Positions 1 through 10,599 of a stretch of DNA of 64,000 nucleotides are shown here, in pieces. Below the pieces are notes generated by a model. It saw nothing but the letters and a program-made list of their open reading frames with translations. It was not told the DNA's origin and did no database searches. The DNA is from Gnetum montanum (lineage: Eukaryota; Streptophyta; Gnetopsida; Gnetales; Gnetaceae), in contig MNCI01016050.1 in assembly GCA_015680685.1 (NCBI GenBank), positions 613,718-677,717 on the forward strand, in the 5' to 3' direction. Positions within the stretch are counted from its first letter, which is position 1, and every line of letters starts with the position of its first letter. The position numbers were made by a program, and so were the translations under genes.

Positions 1-271
1 CAGAACCTCTTATTTGTAGAGTGGATGAGTGGGTGTAATGGGCTCACTGTACAAATAATTGATCACTTGCGACATGAAAACATAGAACACACCTCAACCA
101 ACAATCCACATGAGCGTTTTATTCATAGATGAGATTACTTAAAAAAGCATAAAAAGACTAAAATACTAAAAAGACAAAAATACCAAAAAGACATAAAGAT
201 AAAACAAGAAGTTGAAAAATGAAAACCGGGAAAACAAAAATTGTAAAATTAAAGAAAATGAAATATATTTA

Positions 272-2266
272 TTAATCCCGCTTGTTATTAAAATGGGGGA
301 TATCCCCCATAACTAAATGGTTGAGGATGGCAAGGATTAATAAATGGAAGATGAGGATCCTTGCAGGTTGGAAATATTCGAGCTTGGTCATATTTACCCC
401 ATCAGGGTTCACACACTTGATTATAATAAGCATAGTGGGGAAATTTATACGATGTAGTTTCCAGATAACGAGTTGACCCACTATGATATTTGGGACCGTT
501 AGATGGTATGCAAGGATTGGGTTGTCGTTCTCCATTCTTGTGTTCATTGGGTCATATTTTTGTTGGAGTGTGAATTGATGGCCCTGATGAAGTAACATGA
601 GGCATTGTGTTCGAAGATAAGGGTGCACCACAGTGTGGGACTTGTGCTAAGTTGGAGGATGTAGTGGCCTCGGAATTATGTTGTCCCTTCTTACGGTCAT
701 GTTTAAAGAAAGGACGCTTTTGATGTTGCTGAGGTCTCTCACTACTATTAGTAATATTAGCATTAGTGACGTTTGGGGATTTTTTCTGTGGTGCAGACAC
801 CTTAGGAACAACTGGTGGTGATGTAGAAGAAGGGAAAGGATGAAAATGTTGAAATTGAGGAGAAGTGTAGGATACACAAGGCGGTGGTTGTGTTGAAGGC
901 ATGGGTTGATAGTATCAAGGAGAATGATAATGCAGTGAGATAGAGTATGATGGTTCATCTAGAAAAACAAGATGTTGAACGTGATAAGCATTTGGATTTG
1001 GATGATATGAAGGGTTTCTCCAGTCTAAGGTTGGTCTCCCCCACGACTGGGATTATTTCCACTATGATCGAACACAGTATCTCTGCATGAACTCTAGATG
1101 TAACGTATTTCCCCAATGCTCATGTAAATGTGACAAGATTGGGCATTGGCCCTTGGGGTGATCGTACAGGCATATGTTACATTCATACATATGACTGGCA
1201 GTTGAGCTCTTATTTTCCTTATCCCTTCCTTCCGATTGTCTAATGTTTTATCCTGCTTCTTAGGTTGTCAAAACTCTATCTCCAATAATGTCGACAAATT
1301 CTCCACACTTTTGATACGTCCATTCCAACATCTTATTGATCTTTGCCTTGACTTCTTCTAATGATTGTTGTATTGGCAAAGATGATTCTTTCTCCTTATA
1401 ATAGGTTGATTCTCCTTTTTATGATCATGGACCTTTGTTAAGTTGAGATTTTGGTCCCGTTGATGTTTTTCAACACTCTCCCATCTAGCCAATTCTCCTT
1501 CTTCTTTACCAGCTTAATAAGCTCTTGGACTTGATGGGTCCGTAGTTCATATAGTTGACCTTGGGCAGACATTCCTAAGGTCTCTCTTGTTTCATTACAT
1601 AGCCCATCAATGATATGGCACATTAGCCTTTCCTCGGAAAACCCATGGCCTGGACAGTTGTTTAATAGTGCATAATATCTTTCTAAGGCCATGTCCAAGG
1701 GTTCATGTTTTGCTTGATTTCATCCTTGGATTTGTTTCCTCAAGGCTGACACTCTTGCGTAGGTTTGATATTTTTCGTTAAAGACTTCTACCATTTTTGA
1801 CCAACGTCATATTGAATTTGGTTTTAACGATCTATACCATACTTTTGCTTGGCCAACGAGTGTCATGGGAAAGAGCTTAAGTTTTTGCCAACCTTTATCA
1901 ATGTTGTTCCTTGCATAGGCATCATAGAAGGCTTGTAAATGTTGATGTGGATCTAAGTCATAGCCTCCTGAAAAAGTGGGAAAGTTGTTTAAATCGAGCC
2001 TAGGTAGGCAACTCTCTTTATGATGCCTACGAGAGATTCGAACAGCCTCTTGTATTTACGTTAAGCTTGTAGTGGCCAGTAGGGGTTCATCGTCATCAGG
2101 TAAGTTACGCTTTCATGCATTTGGGATGACGTTGCTTTCGTTTATGTTTATAAGAAACCCCCACCTCGGGTTGCGTATTCCAATCTTCATTGTCATATAA
2201 TTCGTTGGTTCTCCAATGAACTTCCTCACTAGGTGTGGCATTATTATCATCTTGTAGGAGAGGCAT
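272..2266 (-). pseudogene. gag polyprotein of element A, broken
   Basis: Retrotransposon Gag builds the virus-like particle. The likely start is the ATG at 2266 (begins MPLLQDDNN; element C has MSLSQDNNN at the matching place). Around 1438-2060 lies a capsid core with the retrotransposon-gag pattern, including CPGHGFSEERL and LSAQGQLYELRTHQ-like text shared with elements 1, 3 and C. At about 1130-1175 there is a CCHC-like zinc knuckle, CNICLYDHPKGQC (C-x2-C-x3-H-x4-C). A proline/glutamine/serine-rich C-terminal part covers about 552-902 and ends near 272. Several stops and frameshifts separate these blocks, so no full-length product is possible. Domain calls are by motif reading, not by search. 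Confidence 0.75.
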
Positions 2267-2390
2267 GATTGTGAAATTTGTGTGTGAATGTATGTATGAC
2301 TTTTTTATAATTATTTCTTTCTAAAAGATATATCGTTAATTCATTTACAGCGACCTTGTATGATATAACTAATCTAGATAACTAGCACCG

Positions 2391-2408
2391 TCCCTAGCAA
2401 TGGTGCCA
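2391..2408 (-). other. Primer-binding site of element A (tRNA-Asp type)
   Basis: The minus strand reads TGGCACCATTGCTAGGGA one base from the LTR. This matches the tRNA-Asp primer site of Athila-type elements (TGGCGCCGTTGCCGGGGA) except for four transitions, all within its three CpG sites. Confidence 0.85.
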
Positions 2409-2409
2409 A

Positions 2410-3198
2410 TGATGAGTGACGAGGTACCCCTACACTCAACCATACGAATACAAGCGTTACACGCACGATCCAGTCAAACTCCGCAGACGGACTAGTTGTG
2501 GCATCTAGATAGTTAGCCTTAGGTCACAGTTTGTTGTCTTCCCACCTGGACTAGTATTATCTTTGTCACATATGGTTTAGTCCAGAGTGAAGTGTATGAT
2601 GTGGTTTCTAATCTAACGCTACTCCTGAAGGCAATGGAAAGTAAGATTCACTAATCTAGGAGAGAGAGTGTGTGAGAGAATCTAAACTAGCCTGTTCCTT
2701 GATTATCCGTACACATCTTGAACTTTGTGCATGACTACTACTAGGATTATGAAGTGTAGATCCTAGGTACGCTACTGGGTTACCAAGTAGTCACACTTAA
2801 ATGCTCGTAATCAAGTCGTACTCATTCTATGTTTAACAGGATTTCAAGGGTGAGAAGATATTAACTAGGAAAGTAGTAAATAACAATTAATTAAATGATT
2901 AAACTAAGTGAATGCTGCAATGATGAATTAATCTCGATCTTTATTGTCGGTCATGTGTGTGTCCAAGTACATCACACTCGAATAAAGGATGTCATACTAT
3001 TACAATCACCTTACTGCGGGCATACACTGGGAGGAAAAGGGGTGAGAGAGAGAAAATGAAAAATGAAATCAAAACTAACTCTAAAACTAATTGATCTAAT
3101 GATTTCTAACTCATCTATCTACCTCTTATTTATAGATGAGGAGACAGGCTGCGATATCGTGTACGCAATATCGCAGTAGCCCAAATGATGACTCATCA
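2410..3198 (-). repeat. 5' LTR of element A (789 bp)
   Basis: The plus strand starts TGATGAGTGACGAGG and ends GACTCATCA, with TGATGA/TCATCA as short inverted ends. A TATA-like box (TATTTATA on plus, TATAAATA on minus) is at 3127-3134, as expected for the U3 promoter of a minus-strand element. The GATATC-containing end is at about 3150-3175. It is closest to the LTRs at 48410 and 56270. Confidence 0.85.
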
Positions 3199-4282
3199 CA
3201 TACTAATGGCCCTCCACGTTCAAGCATTTATCTATACAAGGTAGGGTCAGCCTAATAATGATTTCATGTAACTTTTGTGTAGAAAATAGTTACTAATGGA
3301 CATTATGCAACCTAAAATTGATTATTTTACAAATTTTAAAGGTTATTTTCTACCAACAAGGTCCATTTTCATCTAGATTTTTCCCTTGCATTGGTGGTAT
3401 GGCCATGAAAATTTTAGGGACTTAGTGAATGAACTAATGCTAACTTTTAAGAAATCTATCAAAATTTAATATGTCACCATCATTAGAACACTGTAGAAGT
3501 TAAAGGAATTTTTTCTCTAAATTAAAGCATTGCATGAACATTTAATGTCATTGTAATTCTTATTAGTGTGTTGGAAATATAATCATGTCACAAAGTTATG
3601 ATGCATAACCTACAGTTCCATCTCTTCTAAGGTTTTTGTAAAAATGTTTGTGCTTAGATGTTGTTAACTACAATAAGGCTATATACTAGATTATACTATA
3701 CTGTAAATAGATGATCCAAACCATTCCACTACGTAATTGAGAAATCAGTTACATCATGTATCTTTTTAAATGGAACATTGCACAGAATTTCCAAAACAAC
3801 CAATCCAAAATTTTTAAGTAAAAAGCCATTATTCTAAAACAAGAAGATATTGAAAATTCTAGCATGATAGAATCCTAGAACAAATTTAACTTTAAAAAAC
3901 TAATAGGACTAGCATCAACAACAATCAATTCAACATATAAATAGAATAGAATTTTATATTATAAAAAATGACTTATGGACCTATGAGATAGAGGATGTTA
4001 ATATGACAATGATGGATACCTATAGATCAATGTATCAAATTGAAGTTTAAATTTCAATGAAAGTTACTTGAAACCATATTCAGAAATTTGATGTTCAAGT
4101 ACATGCAAATTAGCATTACCATTTTACCTTTACAACATCATTTTATACATAGTTAATCATGATTAGCTATTTTAATAAGAATAATGTAGGAATATATTGT
4201 TCTTGAAGCTCATACTATTTTGTGTTATGCATGATTCAAACACAATGTTATAAAAATAACATTAGATGAAAACAAATTTGAG
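3199..4282. other. AT-rich interval, no gene seen
   Basis: No open frame of note and no recognisable domain. It is the left flank of element 1's insertion and is joined in the pre-insertion state to sequence at 13872, so it may be part of the older element 2 LTR or its flank. Confidence 0.4.
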
Positions 4283-4287
4283 GGTTT

Positions 4288-4831
4288 TGATGAGTGGCAA
4301 GGTACCCCTACACTCAACCATACGAATATGAGCGTTTCACACATGATCCGGTCGAACTCCAAGAACTAAGTGCTTCCGCACCTTAATAGACACTCAGGGT
4401 TAATCAATCGTTGTCTTCTCAAACTTACTTGTATTGTCATAGTTATATGGTTAAGTAAGCTTGAGGTATATGATTTTTATAGCTTTTGTCTTTTTTTTAT
4501 GTCTTCTGCTAATAAAGGAGAGGGAGAGAGAACTAAGTTGCTAACTTACATTAACTATTCATTAACTAGTTTNCTTAATTCTATATGCTGCAAGGTTTAT
4601 CATAAAGTTTGTCTTTATTGCCATACACAAAATTGTGCTCAGGTACAAATTGTTCGAATAAAGATCTGTTCACTCTATGACTTCTACTACGGGCACACAG
4701 AAATAATTCTAACTCTAGAATGACTAAACTGCAAGAATCTGGCTAAGGGTCTAAGTCTAATTGCCTTGGAACCAAGGGTGTCGCCTCTTATTTATAGAAG
4801 ATGAGGCAGGATGTGATATCGCGTATCATCA
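4288..4831 (-). repeat. 3' LTR of element 1 (544 bp, with a single N)
   Basis: It begins TGATGAGTGGCAAGG and ends GCGTATCATCA. It is 220 bp shorter than the partner LTR at 13103-13866. The missing block corresponds to about 13388-13608, and the junction is at the ambiguous base N at 4573. Confidence 0.9.
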
Positions 4832-4844
4832 TACCCCCACGACT
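4832..4844 (-). other. Polypurine tract of element 1
   Basis: The minus strand reads AGTCGTGGGGGTA immediately before the 3' LTR, the expected primer for plus-strand DNA synthesis. Elements 3 (34959) and C (49262) have the same tract in the same place. Confidence 0.85.
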
Positions 4845-6872
4845 GAATGAAAACTTGTCCTCAAGTTCCTTACAAAATATAGGGAAGGTATGGGCTTATT
4901 GACTTGAATAACAACTAATGGTGAATGGGATGACATGTGAACGAATCAACATTACAATTCATGACAATCATTAGTCTTTATGACCACAAGATTAAACACT
5001 ATACACAATTGACATCTAGCCTTATTTGGCAGTTGAGAGAGAAGGAGAAGACATGTTGCTGTCGACGCCAAGATTGCGCCTTCCATTGCCCATCCATGAC
5101 TGCACCATCAATCTTATTCCTTGCACAAATGTTCCAACACCAGTTCATCTTGAGTGTTTCCTCCAGATCCAGTCCATTGTTGTATGATTGCCATCTGCAC
5201 ACATAACACAGTCACATATGAGCAACGATAAGTAAATCATAATACAGTTGATACCTTGCCTTGGTGTAAGGTCCATTGGCTAAGTTGTGATATGGCCAAT
5301 AAAAATTCTAGAGATATAACACTAGTGACTACCCAAGGTGTAGGGGTTAGGAAAAATTGAAAAAAATTGGACCAGGGCCCCCATGACTAAAAGCGATCCT
5401 CCAGTAGCGATAGAATGGAAAAAGATAAGGAATAAGAAAGATGGAGAAAAAGAAACAACAGTAACACCGATAAAATGGATGTCAGATGTGGGAATGAAAC
5501 AACAAAAGTTGATTGCGGAAATGTTTAAGGGAAAGAAGTTAACTGATGCACCAAATAGGAATGCCAGTGGGTCCTCCCCAAAGTAGGATCATGCCCTTTA
5601 TGCCCTGACAAACCCACATTCAAAGAGTCCATAGGCTCTAGAAATGTCATTTGAGAGCAAGAGTTAAAGACTTAACCCCAAGAATTCACCAAAGAGAAAA
5701 CAATGCATCAACCAAAATATATACTACTGATACAACCGACAATGAGGTGGAAAATGGAGAAAGAATGATGGGAAGAAGAGAATGGAATGGAGTCCCAAGA
5801 ATAAGGTGGTGTATAACCCCTTGTGTATTTATGGTTAATGTGACTGAGTAGATCTCATTCCAAATCCAACCTCAAACAATCCACATCCAGTGACTTTGCA
5901 TGAATACACATGGCCAATCCATCCACTTGAAGTAACAAGAATGCTTCTGCCAAAGAGTCACCACCATTCCGAGGAAACAAGAAAGGGAAAAGTAGGAAGC
6001 GAGAAAGAGCCTTAGTTAGAGGGAACATGTTTGTTTAGTTACATAACCAGTGCTTGTAACCTAGATGATTATTTTTTCTAAGGGATGTGCTTTGAATTCT
6101 CACTGTTTTTTTTTTTGAGAACCACACCATGCAAAGACTTGTTTTTATTGGCTCAGCTTCCCAATAATGGAGCAACGTCGGAATGGTAAGGAAAACTCAA
6201 GGAGAAAACATCCAAGCACCCAAGAGAATAGCTAGCACAAATGCATCAAATTCCTTTGAAGTCACACCCTTTTTAGTCCTTGAGTCCTTCCTTAGTTTGA
6301 GAAATGCCCAATCACCAATTCGTTAATAGTTTTATTATTAAAGAAGGAAACTATACAGCTCCAAGCTAAGAGAGACCATAGAAATTCATGGATGCATGGA
6401 TGATGTGGACTCATTGCCTGTTATATCAAAAGAACCATACCTTAGTATCAACATTATAACTCAAAGGTAAAAACCAAACATTAGCAATCAATAAAATATA
6501 GTTCATACCACCATCAGGAGCACTTATTAGGTGATGAATCTAACAAAACAAAAACAACAAAAACAACAAATAAAAACAAAAATAAGAACAAAAAAAATCA
6601 AAAACAAACAAAACAAATAGTCACACAAAGAAATGAAAAAGTATAAATGATGTTGCAAAATAAAAACAAGAAAAGTTAAAGAAATTTTTAAAACAAAAAT
6701 GTATAAAACAAAAACTTAAAAAGGAACTGAGGGATTCAAATGGTTAGTAGAGGTGGCCGTCTCCCCCATGACTGAGTTGGAAGGAGGAGATCCAAAATAG
6801 TGAGCAGGGTTGTTCCTTCTCAGAGGTATTATGTGCACTGACCATTCTAAATTCATGGAAGGGTTTGGTTTG
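4845..6872 (-). other. 3' module of element 1 between integrase and LTR, no sense gene
   Basis: About 2 kb without a long sense frame. It holds an A-rich tract (about 6545-6720), two further polypurine-tract-like motifs (about 5372 and 6762) and two antisense (plus-strand) frames at 5383-5586 and 5651-5851 whose translation is recognisable in element 3. A short sense frame at 4999-5202 also has a partial counterpart near 35160-35340. In Athila elements this is the place of the env-like ORF; I see no transmembrane or signal sequence in it. Confidence 0.6.
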
Positions 6873-7960
6873 TTACACATTAACTAACAATCTCTTATCA
6901 GGGCTCTCAGGTTTGTATATGGTCATGGCCCCTGAAGGAAAGGTTGTATGAATGATGTAAGGTCCTTCCCACAGTGTTTGCAATTTTGTGCATTGTGGCA
7001 CATGTGTGGGGTTCCAGTAGAGAACCTTATCTCCTGGTTGATACTTAACCTTTCGAATCTTCAAGTCATGATGTTGCTTGTTATATGCCTTGTGCAACTC
7101 ATTTGATGATAGGGAAGCTAATCGATTTTCCTCTAGCATGTTTAAATTTTCCAACCTTTGTTTTTGTGCTAGATCAAGATCAAGGTGGAGGTCACAAGCC
7201 ATTGATAGTGTGCGGAGCTCAGTTTGAATCGGAAGTGTTGGAAGCTTTCTGTACACTAACTCATAGGGAGAGTAGCCTATAGAGAGTTTCCAGGTGGAGT
7301 AGTATGCCCAAAGAGCATCATTCAGTTTAGTGCTCCAATCTTGCCTATACTTGCTAATTGTCCTAGTCAATATTTTAGTGATCTCCTTATTGGTGACCTC
7401 AGCTTGTCCGTTAGCTTGGGGGTGATAAGGTGTATTCAATTTATGTTCAACCCCTAAGCGTTGCATTAACTTTCAAAAAGTTGCACCTGTGAAGTGTGTT
7501 CCATTATCCGAGATAAGTGCACGTGGCACACCAAACCTATTTACGACTTTTTGTTGCATAAATCATGCAACTATAGATGATTTATAGTTTGCTTCAGCCT
7601 ATTTCGTTAAATAGTCTACGACAACTACAATGTAAGCTTTTCCATTGGACATTGGTGTAATGGGCCCCATAAAGTCTATTCCCCAAATGTCGAAGGGTTC
7701 TAATGGTTGAATCCATTGTTGCGGATCCTCCATTTTAGTAGTCATTCCCCCATCATGTTGACAGTGCTCACAAGATCGGACAAATTGATGGGCATTCTGA
7801 AATAATGTTGGCTAGTAATATCCTGCAAGCAGGATCTTAATAGCCATTCACAAGGGCCCTCATGAGCATCTTGGAGAACTCTAAGTTGGTCTACCTCGGG
7901 CACGCACCATCGAACCAAGCCATCGGGACACACTTTGTAAAGTTGTCCATTGATCTCCAT
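6873..7960 (-). pseudogene. Integrase domain of element 1, two internal stops
   Basis: Integrase inserts the DNA copy into the chromosome. The N-terminal zinc-binding part spans about 7742-7960 (CEHCQ at its end). The catalytic core follows with WGIDFMGP (first Asp), ISDNGTHF (second Asp) and PQANGQAEVTNKEI (Glu), so the DDE residues are all visible. The C-terminal part (about 6873-7250) carries the YQPGDKVLYWNP and LWEGPYII pattern of Ty3/gypsy integrases. Stops at 7599-7601 and 7563-7565 break the core; a separate open frame of 197 codons starts at 7466. No chromodomain is seen after the core, which fits a non-chromovirus lineage. Confidence 0.9.
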
Positions 7961-8004
7961 GAAGTACTTGGCTATGTGAAAAAAATGTTGTTTCTTCCTA
8001 AAGT

Positions 8005-8420
8005 CTAGCTCCTGTGGTGTTTGTTGAGTAAGGAGATAGGTGAGAATGCTACTATACCAATTTGTCTCAATGGGTTGGTTATCACTACACCGGCAAAGAG
8101 GGCTTCATAAGGAAAATGATCAGACATTACATATTCATCCTCTTTACTATCCCAGTGCAACTGAGATAAATGATTTGCAACTATGTTCTTGGTGCCTTTT
8201 TGATCGATCATTGTTAGATCAAACTCCTGTAGGATTACTAGCCATCGTATAATACGAGGGCTAACCGTTGGCTTGTTCATGAGGAACTGGATTACACTAT
8301 GATTCGTGTGGATGAACACTTTGTAACCTAACACATAGTGCCTAAACTTATGCAGTGCAAACACTACAGCCATTAATTCTTTTTTTCTGTAGCTGTGTAG
8401 TTAAGTTGTGCACCGGCGAT
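8005..8420 (-). pseudogene. RNase H domain of element 1
   Basis: This domain removes the RNA template during reverse transcription. The frame beginning MAVVFALHKFRHYVLGYKVF continues with FIHTNHSVIQFL, WLVILQEFDLTMIDQKGTKN and ANHLSQL. These are the usual blocks of Ty3/gypsy RNase H, where HTDH (here HTNH) and the ADALSR position (here ANHLSQL) are expected; both differ from the usual residues. It lies directly after RT and before integrase. A frameshift near 8390 separates it from RT. Confidence 0.88.
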
Positions 8421-9410
8421 ACGTCTACTTGCACAGTGGATGTAGTAAGGGCATTTTTAATCATCTAATTGTGTAAGTACGGCTCCTAAAGCATAATTGG
8501 ATGTGTTAGTCATTATGTGGAATAGTCTGGACTAGTTAGGAGCTTGTAGAATGGGAGTTTCTTCAAGCTTTTGTTTTAGATTTTAGAATGCTCGTTCACC
8601 TTCCCTGGTCCACTCAAATGGTACGTCCTTCTTTGTTAGCTCTACCAACGGTTTGGAAATCTTGGAGAAGTTCTCAATGAATCTCCTATAGTAGCCAGTG
8701 TGTTCAAGGAATGATCAAATGTCTTTGACAGTTTTTGGTTGCCAGGTAATTCCTTGGATGACCCTAATTTTATCTAGGTCTACCTCTATTCCTGCATGTG
8801 AAACCTTATGCCCAAGTACTATGCCTTCTTGGACCATTAAATGGCTTTTTTGCTAGTTGAGCCTTAAGTTGGTTTCTATGCACCTTTTCAGCACTTGCTC
8901 TAATCAGTCCAAGGCTTGATTAAAACTTGTTCCATAGGTGGAGAAGTCATCCATAAAGACTTCCACTCCATTCTCTATCTGCTATTGGAATATGCTTAGA
9001 ACTAGGTATTGAAATGTGGTAGGAGCATTGCACAAGCCAAAAGGCATTTATTTATACGAAAACATTCCCCAAGGACTGGTGAACATTGTCTTAGCTTGGT
9101 CTTCTGGGGCTATCTGTATTTGGTTGTATCCACTATAGCCATCCAGAAAACTATAATAGCGATGCCCTGCTATGGTGTCTAAGACTTGGTCAACGAATGG
9201 CAACGGAAAGTGATCCTTAAATGTTTCCATGTTCAGTAGCCTAAAATGTATGCACACCCTCCATTTTCCTCCCTTTTTAAGCAAGATTACCAAAGGGCTA
9301 ACCCATTCTCTATTAGCAATGGGATAGATGAACCCAATATTAAGAAGCTATTCTATTTCTTCTTTTACTACTTGCTTCAATTTTCGGTTCAATCACCTTT
9401 GCAGTTGTTT
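8421..9410 (-). pseudogene. Reverse transcriptase domain of element 1, frameshifted
   Basis: RT copies the element RNA to DNA. The open piece at 9048-9293 contains KKGGKWRVCIHFRLLN, FPLPFVDQVLD, FLDGYSGYNQI and MFTSPWG. After a frameshift, MPFGLCNAPTTFQ and the catalytic FMDD (8946-8957, in place of the usual YxDD) follow, then SHLMVQEGIVLGHKVS and the FLEHTGYYRRFIENFSKI-type thumb text down to about 8600. LCNAP and LDGYSGY are typical of the Athila branch. Multiple stops and shifts are present. Confidence 0.9.
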
Positions 9411-10562
9411 TCAAGGTTTCATGGAGGAGTCAGTGTAAATCCTATGTTGACATATCCTAGGATCTATTCCAGTTAATTCAGGATATGACCAAGCAAAGAC
9501 TTTTGACCACTTTTTTATTACTTTTAGCAGTTTTCCTTTTTGTTTGGAAGCAAGTCTTGCATTGATGATTACCAATTTTTCATTTTCGAGGGTCATATAT
9601 TCCAGACCAGTGGGTAATGGTTTCAATTCTAGGGGTTCTTGTTTGAATTTTTTAGGAATTTCCAACTTCCCCCATTTGATGTTTTCAAGGTTAAGGCTTG
9701 GAAGTTGGCAGTGAACTTGCTCTAATGCGTCTATGCTTTCGATGTAAGCACAAGTTATCCCCTCAGTTAGTTCCATGCACGTTAGTGAGTTGCTCTCTTG
9801 ATCAGCTATCAGCCACTGGGTGTCTTCTTGTCGTGTGGCTATTGCATACAGGCACTTTTGTATGTTAATGTCTTGTGCACACCGGTTGCATGCAGACAAT
9901 GCTAAACTTTGCACAACCCATGATCTCTGCATGCAATCGCATCTTGTATCACTGTATGTGATGCATGGAACCTTCTTCTTCTCAATCTTTCCAAAAGTAT
10001 TTTCCTTAGATATTTCCAGGAAAAAATTGTAGATTCCTAGACGTGCATCTATAGTACTTAGCCATGCTCTTCCCATTATTATTGGAAAGTCCCCTTTACC
10101 GTTATTCACTTGTATCACTAGGAAATCAGTTGGGTATGACCACCCACACATAGTGGTGACAATGTCCTCCACTAGTCCCAAGGGAACAATGAGGGACTGG
10201 TCAACCAGCTCTAGGTGAATATTGCTCTTCCTCAATGGAGGTAGGTTCTAGGCTTTGTACTTTTCTTGTGATATTAAGTTGACTCCAGAACCTAAGTCCA
10301 AAAGAGCTTTGCATGGCTCATTCCCAACGAATTGGAGATAGATTAGGGGGCTTTCAGGATTAGAGAATTTCCTAGGAAGGTGGCCAACCTTGATCCAGTC
10401 AGTAACGACATGTGTTAACATAACCGTATGCGTTGAGCTCGGTGTTTGGTTCGAAGGGAGCTCTGAAGCCTTATTTGATGGGGAGGCATTCAGAGGTTCA
10501 ACCGCTTGTGGTTGTAAGGGCTTGGTTGGACTATTGGTTCTAAAGAAAGGTCTTTTCTTCAT
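9411..10562 (-). pseudogene. Protease region of element 1 with altered active site
   Basis: A retropepsin-like aspartic protease should cut Gag-Pol. The active-site text is KALLDLGSGVNLIS at about 10275-10305 (tccagaacctaagtc at 10284-10298), so the D-[ST]-G triad reads D-L-G. Element 3 has the intact D-S-G at the same place. The flap/ILGRPW-like block reads IIMGRAWL. An open frame of 274 codons (9411-10235) continues through a linker towards RT; a stop just after QEKYKA separates the two open pieces. The substitution alone would be expected to disable the enzyme. Confidence 0.85.
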
Positions 10563-10599
10563 ATGGTTATCAAACCCAAAAGTGGGTTAAGGATTCATA

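Larger units (their letters stand above)
1..3198 (-). mobile_element. Element A: 5' part of a Ty3/gypsy (Athila-like) element, cut by the window edge
   Basis: A minus-strand LTR element runs from its 5' LTR (2410-3198) through the primer site and gag towards position 1. Its 3' part and 3' LTR lie outside the window, so no target duplication can be checked; the 5 bases after the LTR are catac. The leftmost 250 bases are A-rich and correspond to the tract after gag in element C (about 53500-53780). LTR and gag are closer to element C than to elements 1 and 3, so A belongs to the C subfamily, and pol is probably absent here too: gag runs directly into the A-rich tract. Confidence 0.85.

Noticed and set aside
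282-476. Plus-strand frames over gag and pol of minus-strand elements (for example 282-476, 7085-7282, 9820-10032, 12302-12517)
   Set aside because: Shadows of the coding strand; they share no similarity with each other, apart from the antisense frames listed among the findings.
4999-5202. Short sense frame after integrase considered as an env-like gene
   Set aside because: No signal peptide or membrane helix, and the element 3 counterpart is broken; kept only as part of the 3' module.
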